Part shown: piece after piece, positions 1 through 8,542 of the stretch
Layout of the letters: each line of letters opens with the position of its first letter
Numbering within the stretch: position 1 is the first letter of the stretch
DNA from: CBDDCA01 sp965218205
GTDB lineage: Bacteria; Spirochaetota; Spirochaetia; WTKD01; G963693115
DNA length: 64,000 nt
Direction of reading: 5' to 3'
Assembly: GCA_965218205.1 (NCBI GenBank)
Contig: OZ244590.1
Location: forward strand, 744,001 to 808,000
Notes under the pieces: model-generated
Told to the model about the DNA's origin: nothing
What the model saw: the letters and a program-made list of their open reading frames with translations, nothing else
The model's database searches: none
Made by a program: the position numbers and the translations under genes

Positions 1-455
1 ATCTCTTTCGTCTGTAGGTGTATATCTGATGCTTGTCCTTCGACTCCACCCCATGGTTGATGGAGCATTACTCGTGAAGAAGGAAGTGCTTTTCGTAATC
101 CTGTTTTTCCTGCAGCAAGCAGAAATGCTCCCATAGATACTGCTTGTCCCATACATATTGTTTGTATAGGATTGTTAAGGTATTGCAAAGTATCGTATAT
201 TGCAAGCCCTGCAGTTACCGCACCACCGGGAGAATTGATATATACATTGATAATTTTTTCAGACGACTCAGATTCAAGGTATAGTAGCTGTGCTATAACA
301 AGATTAGCAACATGATCATCAATAACTCCACCAATAAATATGATCCTTTCTTTTAGTAATCGTGAATATATATCAAATGATCGTTCATGTCCGCCAGTTC
401 GTTCCACTACTATAGGAACTAACATATTATGGGGGGGAGTTATATTATTTATCAT
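1..455 (-). CDS. clpP: ATP-dependent Clp protease proteolytic subunit (3' end outside window)
   Basis: Serine peptidase that forms the ClpP barrel working with ClpX or ClpA ATPases in cytoplasmic protein turnover. The visible part has the NSPGG strand, the nucleophile motif GQAVSMGA and the His motif RVMLHQP. The catalytic Asp lies beyond the window edge. It sits directly downstream of tig, the usual tig-clpP(-clpX) order. The conserved family start is Met-Leu-Val-Pro at position 425, but no ribosome site precedes it. An in-frame ATG at 455, overlapping the tig 3' end by 11 bases, would add ten residues encoded across a G7/C7 run, so I chose 455 with reservations. A second, divergent ClpP lies at 36981-37691. 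Confidence 0.93.
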   Translation of the reverse strand, partial: MINNITPPHNMLVPIVVERTGGHERSFDIYSRLLKERIIFIGGVIDDHVANLVIAQLLYLESESSEKIINVYINSPGGAVTAGLAIYDTLQYLNNPIQTICMGQAVSMGAFLLAAGKTGLRKALPSSRVMLHQPWGGVEGQASDIHLQTKE

Positions 456-1875
456 GGTCATCTTTTGCTTCTTTTTCTTGTAATGCTATATATTCACTCA
501 GTGAAAGAGAAGTGCCTTTTTCTTCTTTGCATTGTTGTATGACAGCGTTAAATGCTTTTTTTTCATCCTGTTCATATTGTATTTGTTGCATAAGATTATT
601 CTTTTTGTAGTAATCAATAATTTCATCAGCATTACGTTCATGTGTTTCAGCTTCTTTACGCAAGATTTCTTCGGCTTCTTCACTACTTGTTTTTACTTTT
701 GCTTGTTCTATCATTTTTGCTATGATAAACTGCTCTGTTACTTGCACAATAGCATCTGCACGCCATACTTCTGTTAATTCTTCTTTTGTTTTTTGCAGTG
801 TAGAGAGTAATGTATCGACATCAGTGCCTGATTGTTGTGCAAAACGCTTAAGATGAGAATTAAGCTGTAACTGTACCGCTGATTGAGGTATTTCAATAGT
901 AGATTCTTTCTTTAAGTAGCTAAGAATAGTCTGCTGTTTTGATGAAAATTGCAGTGTTTCTGCACGTTCCTGTAATTGTGTAGTAATATCTTTTTTTAGT
1001 GCATCAAGTGTTTCGTATTTTTCATTGATATCTTGAGCAAGTTCGTCATTAATATCAGGTTTTTTTCTTTCTTGTATATTCTGTACTGTTATTTCAACCG
1101 TAAACGATCTGCCTGCAAGCGAAGGAATTTCATACTCTTCAGAAAATTCTTGGGGAACATGTATTGTATCAGATACTTTTTTTCCTATAAGAGCATCACT
1201 TATATTCTTTTCATGCTGTGCTTTGCTTGCTCCTAAGGTGATTGTATACTTTTCATTTTTCGTGTCTTCTATGGGGGTATTCTCTGCATCAAGTTCAATA
1301 TAGCTACCAATAACAATATTCCCTTCTTCTGCGGCTCCTTGTTTTTCTACCGAAAATGTATTTTGTTCTTGTAATATTTTCAATTCTTTCTGTATATCGT
1401 CTTCACTTATTTGTATGTTATGTGTGGTAAGGGTGAGTGTATCTGTACTAGCAAGCTCTATATCAGGGTATCTATCATATATAAGGGTGAAACTAAAATC
1501 TTCGGTAGGGACAATAGGCGTTTTTTCATCAAGATTGACTGCTTTAGGAGTTGCATAGCTCAGTGGGGGATAGCTCAGTGAGGGAATAACGGCAGTAAAT
1601 GCTTCATTTGCTATAGAATCAAAGAATTTTGCACGTATATAGTCGGAAAATTTATTGAGTAAGACTGATTCAGGGATATGTCCTTTACGAAACCCTTTTA
1701 TGTTTGCTTCTTTTTGTAGCTCTTTGATTATTTTTTTATATGTTTTCTGTACTATATCTTTAGGGATAGTGATGGTAAGTTCTACTTGTGCATTTTCGAG
1801 TTTTTTTTCTGTATGAGAATAAGGGGATGATGCAGGAATATTATTTTGTGTATTTTCTTGTATTTTAGAATCCAC
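445..1875 (-). CDS. tig: Trigger factor, ribosome-associated chaperone and prolyl isomerase
   Basis: Ribosome-bound chaperone that meets nascent chains at the exit tunnel. The N-terminal ribosome-binding domain carries the signature GFRKGHIP near residue 60, followed by an FKBP-like middle part and a long helical C-terminal chaperone region. I take the GTG at 1875 as start (476 aa): a GGAG lies 9 bases upstream. The open frame continues further upstream only through the adjacent tRNA-Gly gene. It ends inside the proposed start of clpP, so the two are probably translationally coupled. The length is somewhat above the usual 430-450 residues because of the N-terminal tail. Confidence 0.93.
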   Translation of the reverse strand: MDSKIQENTQNNIPASSPYSHTEKKLENAQVELTITIPKDIVQKTYKKIIKELQKEANIKGFRKGHIPESVLLNKFSDYIRAKFFDSIANEAFTAVIPSLSYPPLSYATPKAVNLDEKTPIVPTEDFSFTLIYDRYPDIELASTDTLTLTTHNIQISEDDIQKELKILQEQNTFSVEKQGAAEEGNIVIGSYIELDAENTPIEDTKNEKYTITLGASKAQHEKNISDALIGKKVSDTIHVPQEFSEEYEIPSLAGRSFTVEITVQNIQERKKPDINDELAQDINEKYETLDALKKDITTQLQERAETLQFSSKQQTILSYLKKESTIEIPQSAVQLQLNSHLKRFAQQSGTDVDTLLSTLQKTKEELTEVWRADAIVQVTEQFIIAKMIEQAKVKTSSEEAEEILRKEAETHERNADEIIDYYKKNNLMQQIQYEQDEKKAFNAVIQQCKEEKGTSLSLSEYIALQEKEAKDDHDK

Positions 1876-1920
1876 GATGATATTTCTCCAATTATAAATA
1901 ATGTTTGTTGTAATAAGAAA

Positions 1921-1992
1921 AGCGAGAAACGGGATTTGAACCCGCGACATCCACCTTGGCAAGGTGGCGCTCTACCACTGAGCTATTCTCGC
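1921..1992 (-). tRNA. tRNA-Gly (anticodon GCC)
   Basis: A 72-base cloverleaf. The acceptor arm GCGAGAA pairs with TTCTCGC, the T-loop is GGTTCAAAT, and the anticodon loop is TTGCCAA. The discriminator base is T and no CCA is encoded. It lies just upstream of tig and probably shares its transcript. Confidence 0.97.
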
Positions 1993-2081
1993 GTTAGTCT
2001 CGCATGAGCATATTCTTATAACTATACTCTTAAGTATAGCATATTTTTATTTAATATGCAGTTGTTCATAACAAGGCGTTT

Positions 2082-2163
2082 TGCGAAAGAAGGGACTCGA
2101 ACCCTTACACCTCTCGGCACAAGATCCTAAATCTTGCGTGTCTACCAATTCCACCACTTTCGC
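2082..2163 (-). tRNA. tRNA-Leu (anticodon TAG)
   Basis: An 82-base class II tRNA with an extra variable stem. The acceptor GCGAAAG pairs with CTTTCGC, the D-loop is GGAATTGGTAGAC, and the anticodon stem CAAGA/TCTTG encloses TAG. No CCA is encoded. Confidence 0.97.
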
Positions 2164-2168
2164 TTTTG

Positions 2169-2241
2169 AGAGCCGAGTGGGGATCGAACCCACGACCCGC
2201 AGATTAAGAGTCTGCTGCTCTGCCAGCTGAGCTATCGGCCC
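2169..2241 (-). tRNA. tRNA-Lys (anticodon CTT)
   Basis: A 73-base cloverleaf. The acceptor GGGCCGA pairs with TCGGCTC including one G-T pair, and the anticodon loop is CTCTTAA. It is the first of three tRNAs in a Lys-Leu-Gly run leading into tig. No CCA is encoded. Confidence 0.96.
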
Positions 2242-2632
2242 ATAACTATATTGATTGTTACAATATGTCTTTATAATACACTTAAGTATACCAAAGAATA
2301 GGAAAGGATGCAAGATAAGGGGGGAGGGCGACACGAGTTCAAAGAGTAACTGCAACAAAGAGCAGTGTGAGTTGTAATGGTATACCTTTATGTTATAGAG
2401 GTATGTTTATTTTCCTTTTTGATTAGGATTTTTTTGTTTTCCTCTATTACCTTGTGCTTGAGAGTTTTGTCTGTTTGTTCCTGAAGTTCCTTTGTTTTTA
2501 TTTTGCTGATTTGCACTATTGCTGTGTTGGTTTCATACTTATTTATTCTTCTTTATTATAGTACATATTTAATTAAATGTGTCTATATGTGCTTTTTCTA
2601 CAATATTCTAATTCTTTTGCTATACTTACTCC
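2242..2632. other. 391-base intergenic region with a low-complexity Asn/Gln-rich remnant
   Basis: No convincing gene is present. On the minus strand, at about 2408-2530, a short open frame without a usable start codon encodes a peptide rich in Asn, Gln, Lys and Gly that ends in a stop. Its composition suggests the tail of a decayed gene, but the family is not recognisable. The remainder, about 2242-2400, should contain the promoter of the Lys-Leu-Gly tRNA run. I could not assign its boxes with confidence. Confidence 0.35.
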
Positions 2633-3046
2633 ATGAAGTACATGAGTATAGCATTTCTCTTTTTGTTGTTTATTTTTCCTGTATTTGCTGAGGATTTTCT
2701 TAATGTGAGTGTTGTGCGGGTATACGATGGCGATACTTTTTTTGTGGATATTGCTGGTGTGCCTGCAGTGTTTGGGGATGATATTGGTATTAGAGTTCGG
2801 GGGATTGATACGCCTGAGATACGAGGGAAATGCGAGCAAGAGAAACGGCTTGCATATATTGCACGAGATTTTGTGATTGAGCTATTTGAGAATGCTACTG
2901 TTGTTGATCTTGTAAATGTGGAGCGTGGTAAATATTTTCGTATACTGGCTTCTGTTATGGTAGATAATGTGTCTCTTGCATCATTGCTTCTTGATAGGGG
3001 GCTTGCTGTGGTATACGATGGTGGCACAAAGCAATCATGGTGCTAA
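2633..3046 (+). CDS. Exported staphylococcal-nuclease-like thermonuclease
   Basis: Small Ca-dependent nuclease of the SNase fold, 137 aa. An N-terminal hydrophobic signal peptide ends near FAED, so it should act outside the cytoplasm. The core has the motifs VYDGDTF, RVRGIDTPEI and ERGKYFR. These supply the expected catalytic Arg, Glu and Arg and the acidic metal ligands. It stands alone on the plus strand between a tRNA cluster and the convergent orphan nuclease-like gene. A role in nucleic-acid scavenging fits the nucleoside importer at 13.7-20.7 kb, but this link is inference. Confidence 0.85.
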   Translation: MKYMSIAFLFLLFIFPVFAEDFLNVSVVRVYDGDTFFVDIAGVPAVFGDDIGIRVRGIDTPEIRGKCEQEKRLAYIARDFVIELFENATVVDLVNVERGKYFRILASVMVDNVSLASLLLDRGLAVVYDGGTKQSWC

Positions 3047-3082
3047 GAGTGTGTCAGAGAGTTGCAAAAGTGCAAGTGAGTG

Positions 3083-4141
3083 TTAGTATTTTTCAGAGAA
3101 AGTTTTGTTTTCTATATCGTAATATATGATATATATTGGTATGTGTAATGTCTCTCGGAGATGCTTAATGTAGGTAATGCCGTTTTCACTCTTGCTCTCA
3201 CTTAATTTTGGGGTAACTATAACTAATTCTTTTGCATTATTTCTGTTTGGCCAATAGCTATATTCTAATAATTGACCAATAGCTTCACGAATTGAACATT
3301 TTATAGGGATATATGTTTTTATCTCGTAAAAAGTATATGTATTTTCAAGTTCCACAACAATATCAACGCGAGTACCAAAGCCTGTATCATTTTCACGAGA
3401 AACATGTTTATCGCCAAATTTCTTTGATAAATCATCATATAATGCACTGGAAATAATGTTGTGTAAATGTTTTACTTCAACTAATTTTGCTTCTTGTGTA
3501 TAGGTTGTTGGTGTACCTGTTGTATCATTGCTATTATTTGGTGTTGAGTCTGGATTAAAAGTAAACGCGTTATTCTCATTTGCTATTGTATCAGTTTGCT
3601 GATTCCATATCTCATCAATTATTGCGGAGTATAGTGGTAAATATTCATGTATAAAATCATTTGTTTTATCAATGAGTGTTTTCCATGTATACTGTTCAAT
3701 GTCATCAGGATTGATTTTAACTTTCTCACTATAATAAGAAATATCTAATGAATCTATGAAAGATTTGAATTGCTTTTTTTGCTCTTCTGAGAGAGGGCTA
3801 CTTTTATCAAATTGATGATCAAGTTTGTACATAAATCCATAAGCATCAGTCTCAACCCCAACTGTAAAAAAGATTCCTTTTCCTTTGTCAGTTTTTTTGT
3901 ATACTTTAGCCCATGCGTAAGGTTTATAAATATGGCTGTATAGTTTATTATAGTTTCCTTGTTTCTCATAGGTAAGTTCTGGATTGCTCTCAACAATCTT
4001 GTCTGCCCAATAATTTGTTTTTTCCTGTATGCCTCGTAAGACAGGACGTATTTTTTCTTTGTGATGTGGATCATCTGGATTGTAGTCCTTACCTGCTACT
4101 TCCCTAAATGTGTCAATTTCTTTTTTTGTAAAAAATTCCAT
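3083..4141 (-). CDS. Uncharacterised protein with C-terminal PD-(D/E)XK nuclease fold
   Basis: A 352-aa protein with no signal peptide. Its C-terminal third has the arrangement of a restriction-like nuclease: Asp260 in a hydrophobic strand (RVDIVV), Glu273-Ile-Lys275 on the next strand, and a helix with Gln290-x3-Tyr294. A low-complexity Asn/Thr/Ser linker at residues 188-215 separates this from an N-terminal helical domain of unknown type. It lies between tRNA groups, beside an MvaI/BcnI-type restriction system and hsdS, so a DNA-restriction or phage-defence role is likely. No methylase partner is adjacent, so it could be a modification-dependent or solitary nuclease. The family name is not known to me. 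Confidence 0.6.
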   Translation of the reverse strand: MEFFTKKEIDTFREVAGKDYNPDDPHHKEKIRPVLRGIQEKTNYWADKIVESNPELTYEKQGNYNKLYSHIYKPYAWAKVYKKTDKGKGIFFTVGVETDAYGFMYKLDHQFDKSSPLSEEQKKQFKSFIDSLDISYYSEKVKINPDDIEQYTWKTLIDKTNDFIHEYLPLYSAIIDEIWNQQTDTIANENNAFTFNPDSTPNNSNDTTGTPTTYTQEAKLVEVKHLHNIISSALYDDLSKKFGDKHVSRENDTGFGTRVDIVVELENTYTFYEIKTYIPIKCSIREAIGQLLEYSYWPNRNNAKELVIVTPKLSESKSENGITYIKHLRETLHIPIYIIYYDIENKTFSEKY

Positions 4142-4207
4142 GTGTATGTACTCCTTGAATCTGTACAGTATTCATGTTCACAAGATAATGATAGAGATAA
4201 ATATATT

Positions 4208-4281
4208 CGCCTTCGACACGACTCGAACGTGCGACCTGCGGATTCGAAGTCCGATGCTCTATCCAACTGAGCTACGAAGGC
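4208..4281 (-). tRNA. tRNA-Arg (anticodon TCG)
   Basis: A 74-base cloverleaf. The acceptor GCCTTCG pairs with CGAAGGC, the anticodon loop is CTTCGAA, and the T-arm is CGTTCGAGT. No CCA is encoded. Confidence 0.95.
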
Positions 4282-4284
4282 AAG

Positions 4285-4358
4285 GGAGACCGACGGGACT
4301 TGAACCCGCAACAACCAGAACCACAATCTGGTGCTCTACCAATTGAACTACGATCTCC
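4285..4358 (-). tRNA. tRNA-His (anticodon GTG)
   Basis: A 74-base tRNA including the extra G at position -1, which pairs with C73, the hallmark of tRNA-His. The anticodon loop is TTGTGGT and the T-arm is GGTTCAAGT. It lies three bases upstream of tRNA-Arg on the same strand, so the two are probably cotranscribed. Confidence 0.96.
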
Positions 4359-4431
4359 ATATGTTTGTTTTTATATTATAGAATATTATACATGTTATGT
4401 AAATATATCGTTTTTCAGTTTTGACTGCTAT

Positions 4432-5121
4432 TTAGAACTCAAACTCTTGTACTGTTTTGTATATATTTTCTATATTGTCCATATAGATACGAAAACCAGT
4501 CCCATGATTTCTTGCACTAGTACCTTTATCATGTAATCTCAAATCCACTAAAAGCTGTTCATTTTCAAACTGATTTTTCAGTATTGACTTTGATGTTCCT
4601 CCAGATAGCAATCTTGCCCTGTCGTAATAAAAATACTCTATATTGTCTCTAAGTTCACTTTGAGCTTTCACAAGCAATAGATTTGTCACTTTTAGCTTAA
4701 ATCTTTTTTCTATTTCTTCTAGTTTCCAAGTTGCTACAATATTACCGTCTATATGTCTTACAGATACTTCTTCTTTATCAACGAGTAAGAATAACCCTGC
4801 ACTATTAGGTTTCATGCCCATTGTGTAATACATTCCTAATCTGCCATTTTTATCGAAACTTCCATATTTTTTTATAGCTTCTAATGGTGGTATTTTCCAA
4901 GATTTATTATTAAATGTAAACAATGTAGTCATGCCAGAATGATTTTCTCTTTGTGTCTTTAACTCAATCTTTCCTAAATCAGGAGAACTAACATTATTTT
5001 CTTTTATCCCTAATAATGTTTCTAATGTATAGCCTATGCCAGTAGCCCCTTTTCTTAGAGTTTTTATAAAGCCTCGTTTTTTAATTTCTGATAATTTATT
5101 TCTTATTGTATCTATATTCAT
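4432..5121 (-). CDS. Type II restriction endonuclease, MvaI/BcnI family
   Basis: A 229-aa endonuclease. The family signature GATGIGYTLETLLGIKEN is followed by the active site Asp48-x4-Glu53-Leu-Lys55 (PDLGKIELK), matching the D-x4-E-x-K catalytic spacing of MvaI and BcnI. Family members are monomeric nicking-type restriction enzymes that cut CCWGG or CCSGG, so a CCNGG-like site is the likely target; this is inference. The gene starts 4 bases after the stop of the methyltransferase gene at 5126-6370, so the pair is one transcription unit with the protecting enzyme made first. Confidence 0.88.
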   Translation of the reverse strand: MNIDTIRNKLSEIKKRGFIKTLRKGATGIGYTLETLLGIKENNVSSPDLGKIELKTQRENHSGMTTLFTFNNKSWKIPPLEAIKKYGSFDKNGRLGMYYTMGMKPNSAGLFLLVDKEEVSVRHIDGNIVATWKLEEIEKRFKLKVTNLLLVKAQSELRDNIEYFYYDRARLLSGGTSKSILKNQFENEQLLVDLRLHDKGTSARNHGTGFRIYMDNIENIYKTVQEFEF

Positions 5122-5125
5122 ATAC

Positions 5126-6370
5126 TTACTTATTACATACTACTATATACTCATTGAGCATAGTATTTTTAGTCTGTCCTGCTTTGTTTGTGGGCGAATT
5201 TTTGGAAGGCATCACTTTATTCAATATCTCTCTTACATAGATAGCTTCAAAAGAAAGTCCTAATGAAACTAACATATCGGCAGTTATTTGATCCATTGGT
5301 ATCTGTATACCCTTTACTGTCCTATTGCCTACCACAAAACATACTTTTCCATTATGTGATAAATTAGCTACTACATTTTTAAGTACTTTGTAGTAACCAT
5401 TATAAAAATATAATACATCATCTGCTCTCTTTTGATTACTATGTTTGATACATTCTACAGTATCATGAAGTACTTTACATGCTTCTAATTCGGTTATAAT
5501 TGTTTCTTTTTTTCCTAAAGATTCTTTATCTACCTTGTACTTAATATTTCCAAAACTATTCAAATCATATGTCCAATCCATACCAAAACTGGAGTATTGT
5601 CCATACGCTACAGTAGTCAAACTGTCCCCATAAGGAGGTGAAGTTATAACTAAATCATATGATACAGTAGTATCTTTACTCATAGGATTTTCCATATTTT
5701 GCAATAAAGGAGTACTTTCAACTAACTTATAGGAAAGCTGTTTATATGTTTCTATACTGTCTTTTGTATGCTTGAGAAACATTTTAATAGCATTATACTC
5801 TTTCTTTTCTATACTATTTTCTGATATTCGGTATCGCTTAAATTCTCCATTTCTTGTTAATGATTGATGCCTACATATATAGGCAAAGCAGACAACAAAA
5901 AAATCTTTGTATAGGTATGTATTATGTTGTAATACATATCTAATTTTACCTAAATCTTCAATTACAGCAGGAATATACCAATAATCTATGTTATGTATAT
6001 CTGGTATATCGGTATGGGCTATACTTAAAATTGCTTGAGCTATTGCTTCAAATTCTGTTTCAAGCACTGCAATATCGTAGTTTATAGTCTTGACTTTTGC
6101 TATCAATAATGCCAATGGATTTATATCACATCCTATAGATGTATGTTGTTTTAGACTTGATTGTAAGAGTGTAACACCGCTTCCACAACATGGATCAAAG
6201 ACTGTATCTCCTTCTTGTGCATATTCATCAATTAAACTATCTACCAAGTTTGGATGAAGCATAGCAGGATACCTATGTATTTTATGTCTCTTGCTGGACA
6301 AAGGAATACCCGTAAAAGATAATTCTTTTTTATCTATTCTCGGATATAGTATGTGTTGTGTTTCACTCAT
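5126..6370 (-). CDS. DNA methyltransferase partner of the MvaI/BcnI-type endonuclease (probably N4-cytosine)
   Basis: A 414-aa adenosylmethionine-dependent amino-methyltransferase. The cofactor loop DPCCGSG lies at residues 59-65 and the catalytic motif TSPPY at 243-247. TSPPY is typical of N4-cytosine methylases, and the characterised MvaI and BcnI partners are also m4C enzymes. The roughly 180 residues between the two motifs, with a Tyr- and Lys-rich insertion, probably include target recognition. Placed upstream of the endonuclease, it would protect host sites before cleavage activity appears. N6-adenine activity cannot be excluded from the motif alone. Confidence 0.85.
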   Translation of the reverse strand: MSETQHILYPRIDKKELSFTGIPLSSKRHKIHRYPAMLHPNLVDSLIDEYAQEGDTVFDPCCGSGVTLLQSSLKQHTSIGCDINPLALLIAKVKTINYDIAVLETEFEAIAQAILSIAHTDIPDIHNIDYWYIPAVIEDLGKIRYVLQHNTYLYKDFFVVCFAYICRHQSLTRNGEFKRYRISENSIEKKEYNAIKMFLKHTKDSIETYKQLSYKLVESTPLLQNMENPMSKDTTVSYDLVITSPPYGDSLTTVAYGQYSSFGMDWTYDLNSFGNIKYKVDKESLGKKETIITELEACKVLHDTVECIKHSNQKRADDVLYFYNGYYKVLKNVVANLSHNGKVCFVVGNRTVKGIQIPMDQITADMLVSLGLSFEAIYVREILNKVMPSKNSPTNKAGQTKNTMLNEYIVVCNK

Positions 6371-6510
6371 ATATGTACTATATCAAAAAAAATAAATTAA
6401 GTAACAGTGTACATTAATTTATGCATTGCAAGTTTAAGCATTAAATAGAACACAAAAGGCTTTCAAAAATAAGACATACATAATGGCTATATTGCTATAC
6501 TACTATTATG

Positions 6511-7663
6511 ATGAGTAAGCAAGACAAAAATTCAGCACCTACCCCCCCCCCCCCCACAAATACGCTTCAAGCGGGACGATGGCTCTGATTTTCCTGACTG
6601 GGAAGAGAGAAGGCTGGGGGAGGTAGTAACTAAAGTATCTTCTGATATTACCCTAGATAGTTTGAAAGAATTAAGAGGAGCATATGCTGTTTATGGGGCA
6701 GCGGGAGAGATTAAAAGAGTAGATTTTTTTAGAGAAACAGAACCCTATATAGCAATAGTAAAAGATGGTGCAGTAGGAAAGATACATCTTTGCTCACCGT
6801 ATTCTTCTGTTTTAGGAACACTCGATATAATTAAACCAAAAAAAGAAAAAGTTACTGTATATTTTTTATACAGTGTATTACAAAGAATTGTATTTTCAAA
6901 ATATATTATTGGTAGTGTTATTCCTCATATATATTTTAAGGAATATTCTAAAGAGAAAATAAAACTCCCTTGCCTCCTTGAACAACAAAAGATAGCATCT
7001 TTTTTGGAGAGTGTAGACACAAAGATACAGCTCCTTGAAAGAAAAGTAGTGCTGTTGCAGTCATACAAAAAGGGCGTCATGCAAAAACTCTTTTCACAGG
7101 AGCTACGCTTTAAGGACGAGCAAGGAAACGAGTATCCCGATTGGCAAGAGAGGGAGATAGGTGAGATATTTTATGTAACACGAGGTCTTGTTTTATCAAA
7201 AAAAGATATATCCCCAATAAAAACGAGATACTATACATATCCTGTTTTTTCTTCACAAACAAAAAATAAAGGCTTAATGGGGTACTATAATAAATATTTA
7301 TTTGAAAATTGTATTACATGGACAACAGATGGAGCTAATGCTGGAGATGTGAATTATAGACAAGGAAAATTTTACTGTACTAATGTATGTGGAGTATTAA
7401 AAAGTAATGAAGGATATGCAAATGTATGTATTGCAGAAATTCTTAATGCAATAACAAAGAAATTTGTATCATATGTGGGTAATCCAAAATTAATGAATAA
7501 TATTATGAGTTCTATTTGTATAAAAATTCCTGCATCAATAAAAGAACAACAAAAGATAGGCTCTTTTCTGCAGAGCCTCGACACAAAAATATCGCTCACA
7601 CAGAAACAAGTAGCACTTACAAAGCAGTATAAGAAAGGTTTACTACAAAGAATGTTTGTGTAA
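6511..7663 (+). CDS. hsdS: Type I restriction specificity subunit hsdS-A, phase-OFF by a C14 tract
   Basis: This HsdS-type gene chooses the DNA target of a type I restriction-modification complex. Starting at ATG 6511 (or 6508), the frame reads MSKQDKNSAPT and then enters C14 at 6542-6555. With 14 Cs it stops at a TGA about ten codons later. With 13 or 16 Cs it would continue as QIRFKRDDGSDFPDWEE and give about 383 aa. Downstream are two target-recognition domains, separated and closed by conserved helical spacers (EQQKI...LLQSYKKGVMQKLF and SLDTKISLTQKQ). The first domain is nearly the same as the second domain of hsdS-B at 59816-61009. One Gly codon of the GAGVG loop is missing here. No hsdM or hsdR is in the window. 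Confidence 0.82.
6542..6555 (+). repeat. C14 homopolymer, phase-variation switch in hsdS-A
   Basis: Fourteen consecutive Cs within codons 12-16 of hsdS-A. Slipped-strand change to 13 or 16 restores the frame. The homologous gene hsdS-B has an ordinary mixed sequence at the same place (ACTATTCAAGTACCCTCC), so the tract arose in this copy. Confidence 0.9.
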
Positions 7664-7732
7664 AAAGTATTGGTACAAAAAATACAAACAAACAATAGAG
7701 GCAGGCAAAATGAGATTAAGCCTGTCCTGTAG

Positions 7733-8485
7733 CTAGCGTAACTCTAAAGATATGGGACAATGATCAGAACCATATATATCAGATTGTATGCTACTCTGTG
7801 TTACTTTTTTCTGTAATAGCGGGCTTATGCAAAAATAATCAATTCTCCATCCTACATTGCGTTCTCGTGCTTTTGCACGATATGACCACCATGTATAGTT
7901 ATCTGGATTACTATTAGCAGCACGAAATGTATCGACATACCCTGCTTGTGTGAAAGTATCCATCCATGCACGCTCTTCAGGAAGATACCCAGGACTCGTT
8001 TCATTTTCTTTAGGACGGGCAAGATCTATTTCTTTGTGGGCAATATTGTAATCTCCACAGAGAATGATAGGCTTAGATTTTTGTAAAGAATTACAAAAAT
8101 TGAGCATAGCATCACAAAACTCTAGTTTATAGTCAAGCCTTTTTCCTTTGTCTTGGCTATTAGGAAAGTATGCATTGATAAGAACGGCATATCCTATATC
8201 TGCAACAAGCACTCTTCCTTCATTATCAAACTGCTGTATGTTCATGTACTGCACATCTATCTTTTTTTTGCTAAATATAGCTGTCCCACTATATCCTTTT
8301 CTTATAGCTGAGCTCCAATAACTCATATAATTAAGAGGAGAAATAAGCTCTTCTGTTAATTGTTCTGGCTCTGCTTTTGTCTCTTGAATACAGAGTATAT
8401 CAGGGCTATCTTGTGCAAGAAAATCAAGAAAGCCTTTCTTTGAAGCAGCACGAATTCCATTTACATTCCAACTTGTAATTTTCAT
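7733..8485 (-). CDS. xth: Exodeoxyribonuclease III / AP endonuclease
   Basis: A 250-aa member of the ExoIII/APE1 family that nicks abasic sites during base-excision repair. Motifs include SWNVNGIRA at the N-terminus, the metal-binding Glu in IQETK, CGDYNIAH, WWSYRA and the terminal SDHCPISLEL with its catalytic Asp-His. The length is normal. It is convergent with hsdS-A and lies downstream of the three envelope genes, 57 bases from the lipoprotein gene, so it may be the last gene of that operon. Confidence 0.95.
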   Translation of the reverse strand: MKITSWNVNGIRAASKKGFLDFLAQDSPDILCIQETKAEPEQLTEELISPLNYMSYWSSAIRKGYSGTAIFSKKKIDVQYMNIQQFDNEGRVLVADIGYAVLINAYFPNSQDKGKRLDYKLEFCDAMLNFCNSLQKSKPIILCGDYNIAHKEIDLARPKENETSPGYLPEERAWMDTFTQAGYVDTFRAANSNPDNYTWWSYRAKARERNVGWRIDYFCISPLLQKKVTQSSIQSDIYGSDHCPISLELR

Positions 8486-8542
8486 ATTACAAGTATAGCA
8501 GTTTTTTTATTTAGAGTAGTGGTAATAGCAAGCAGTGTTATG

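Noticed and set aside
6371..6507. Possible gene between the methyltransferase and hsdS-A
   Set aside because: Only AT-rich sequence with the hsdS upstream flank (homologous to the flank of hsdS-B) is present.
7664..7732. Hairpin around AGGCAGGC...GCCTGTCC as terminator between hsdS-A and xth
   Set aside because: Pairing is imperfect and no U-run follows on either strand, so support is weak.
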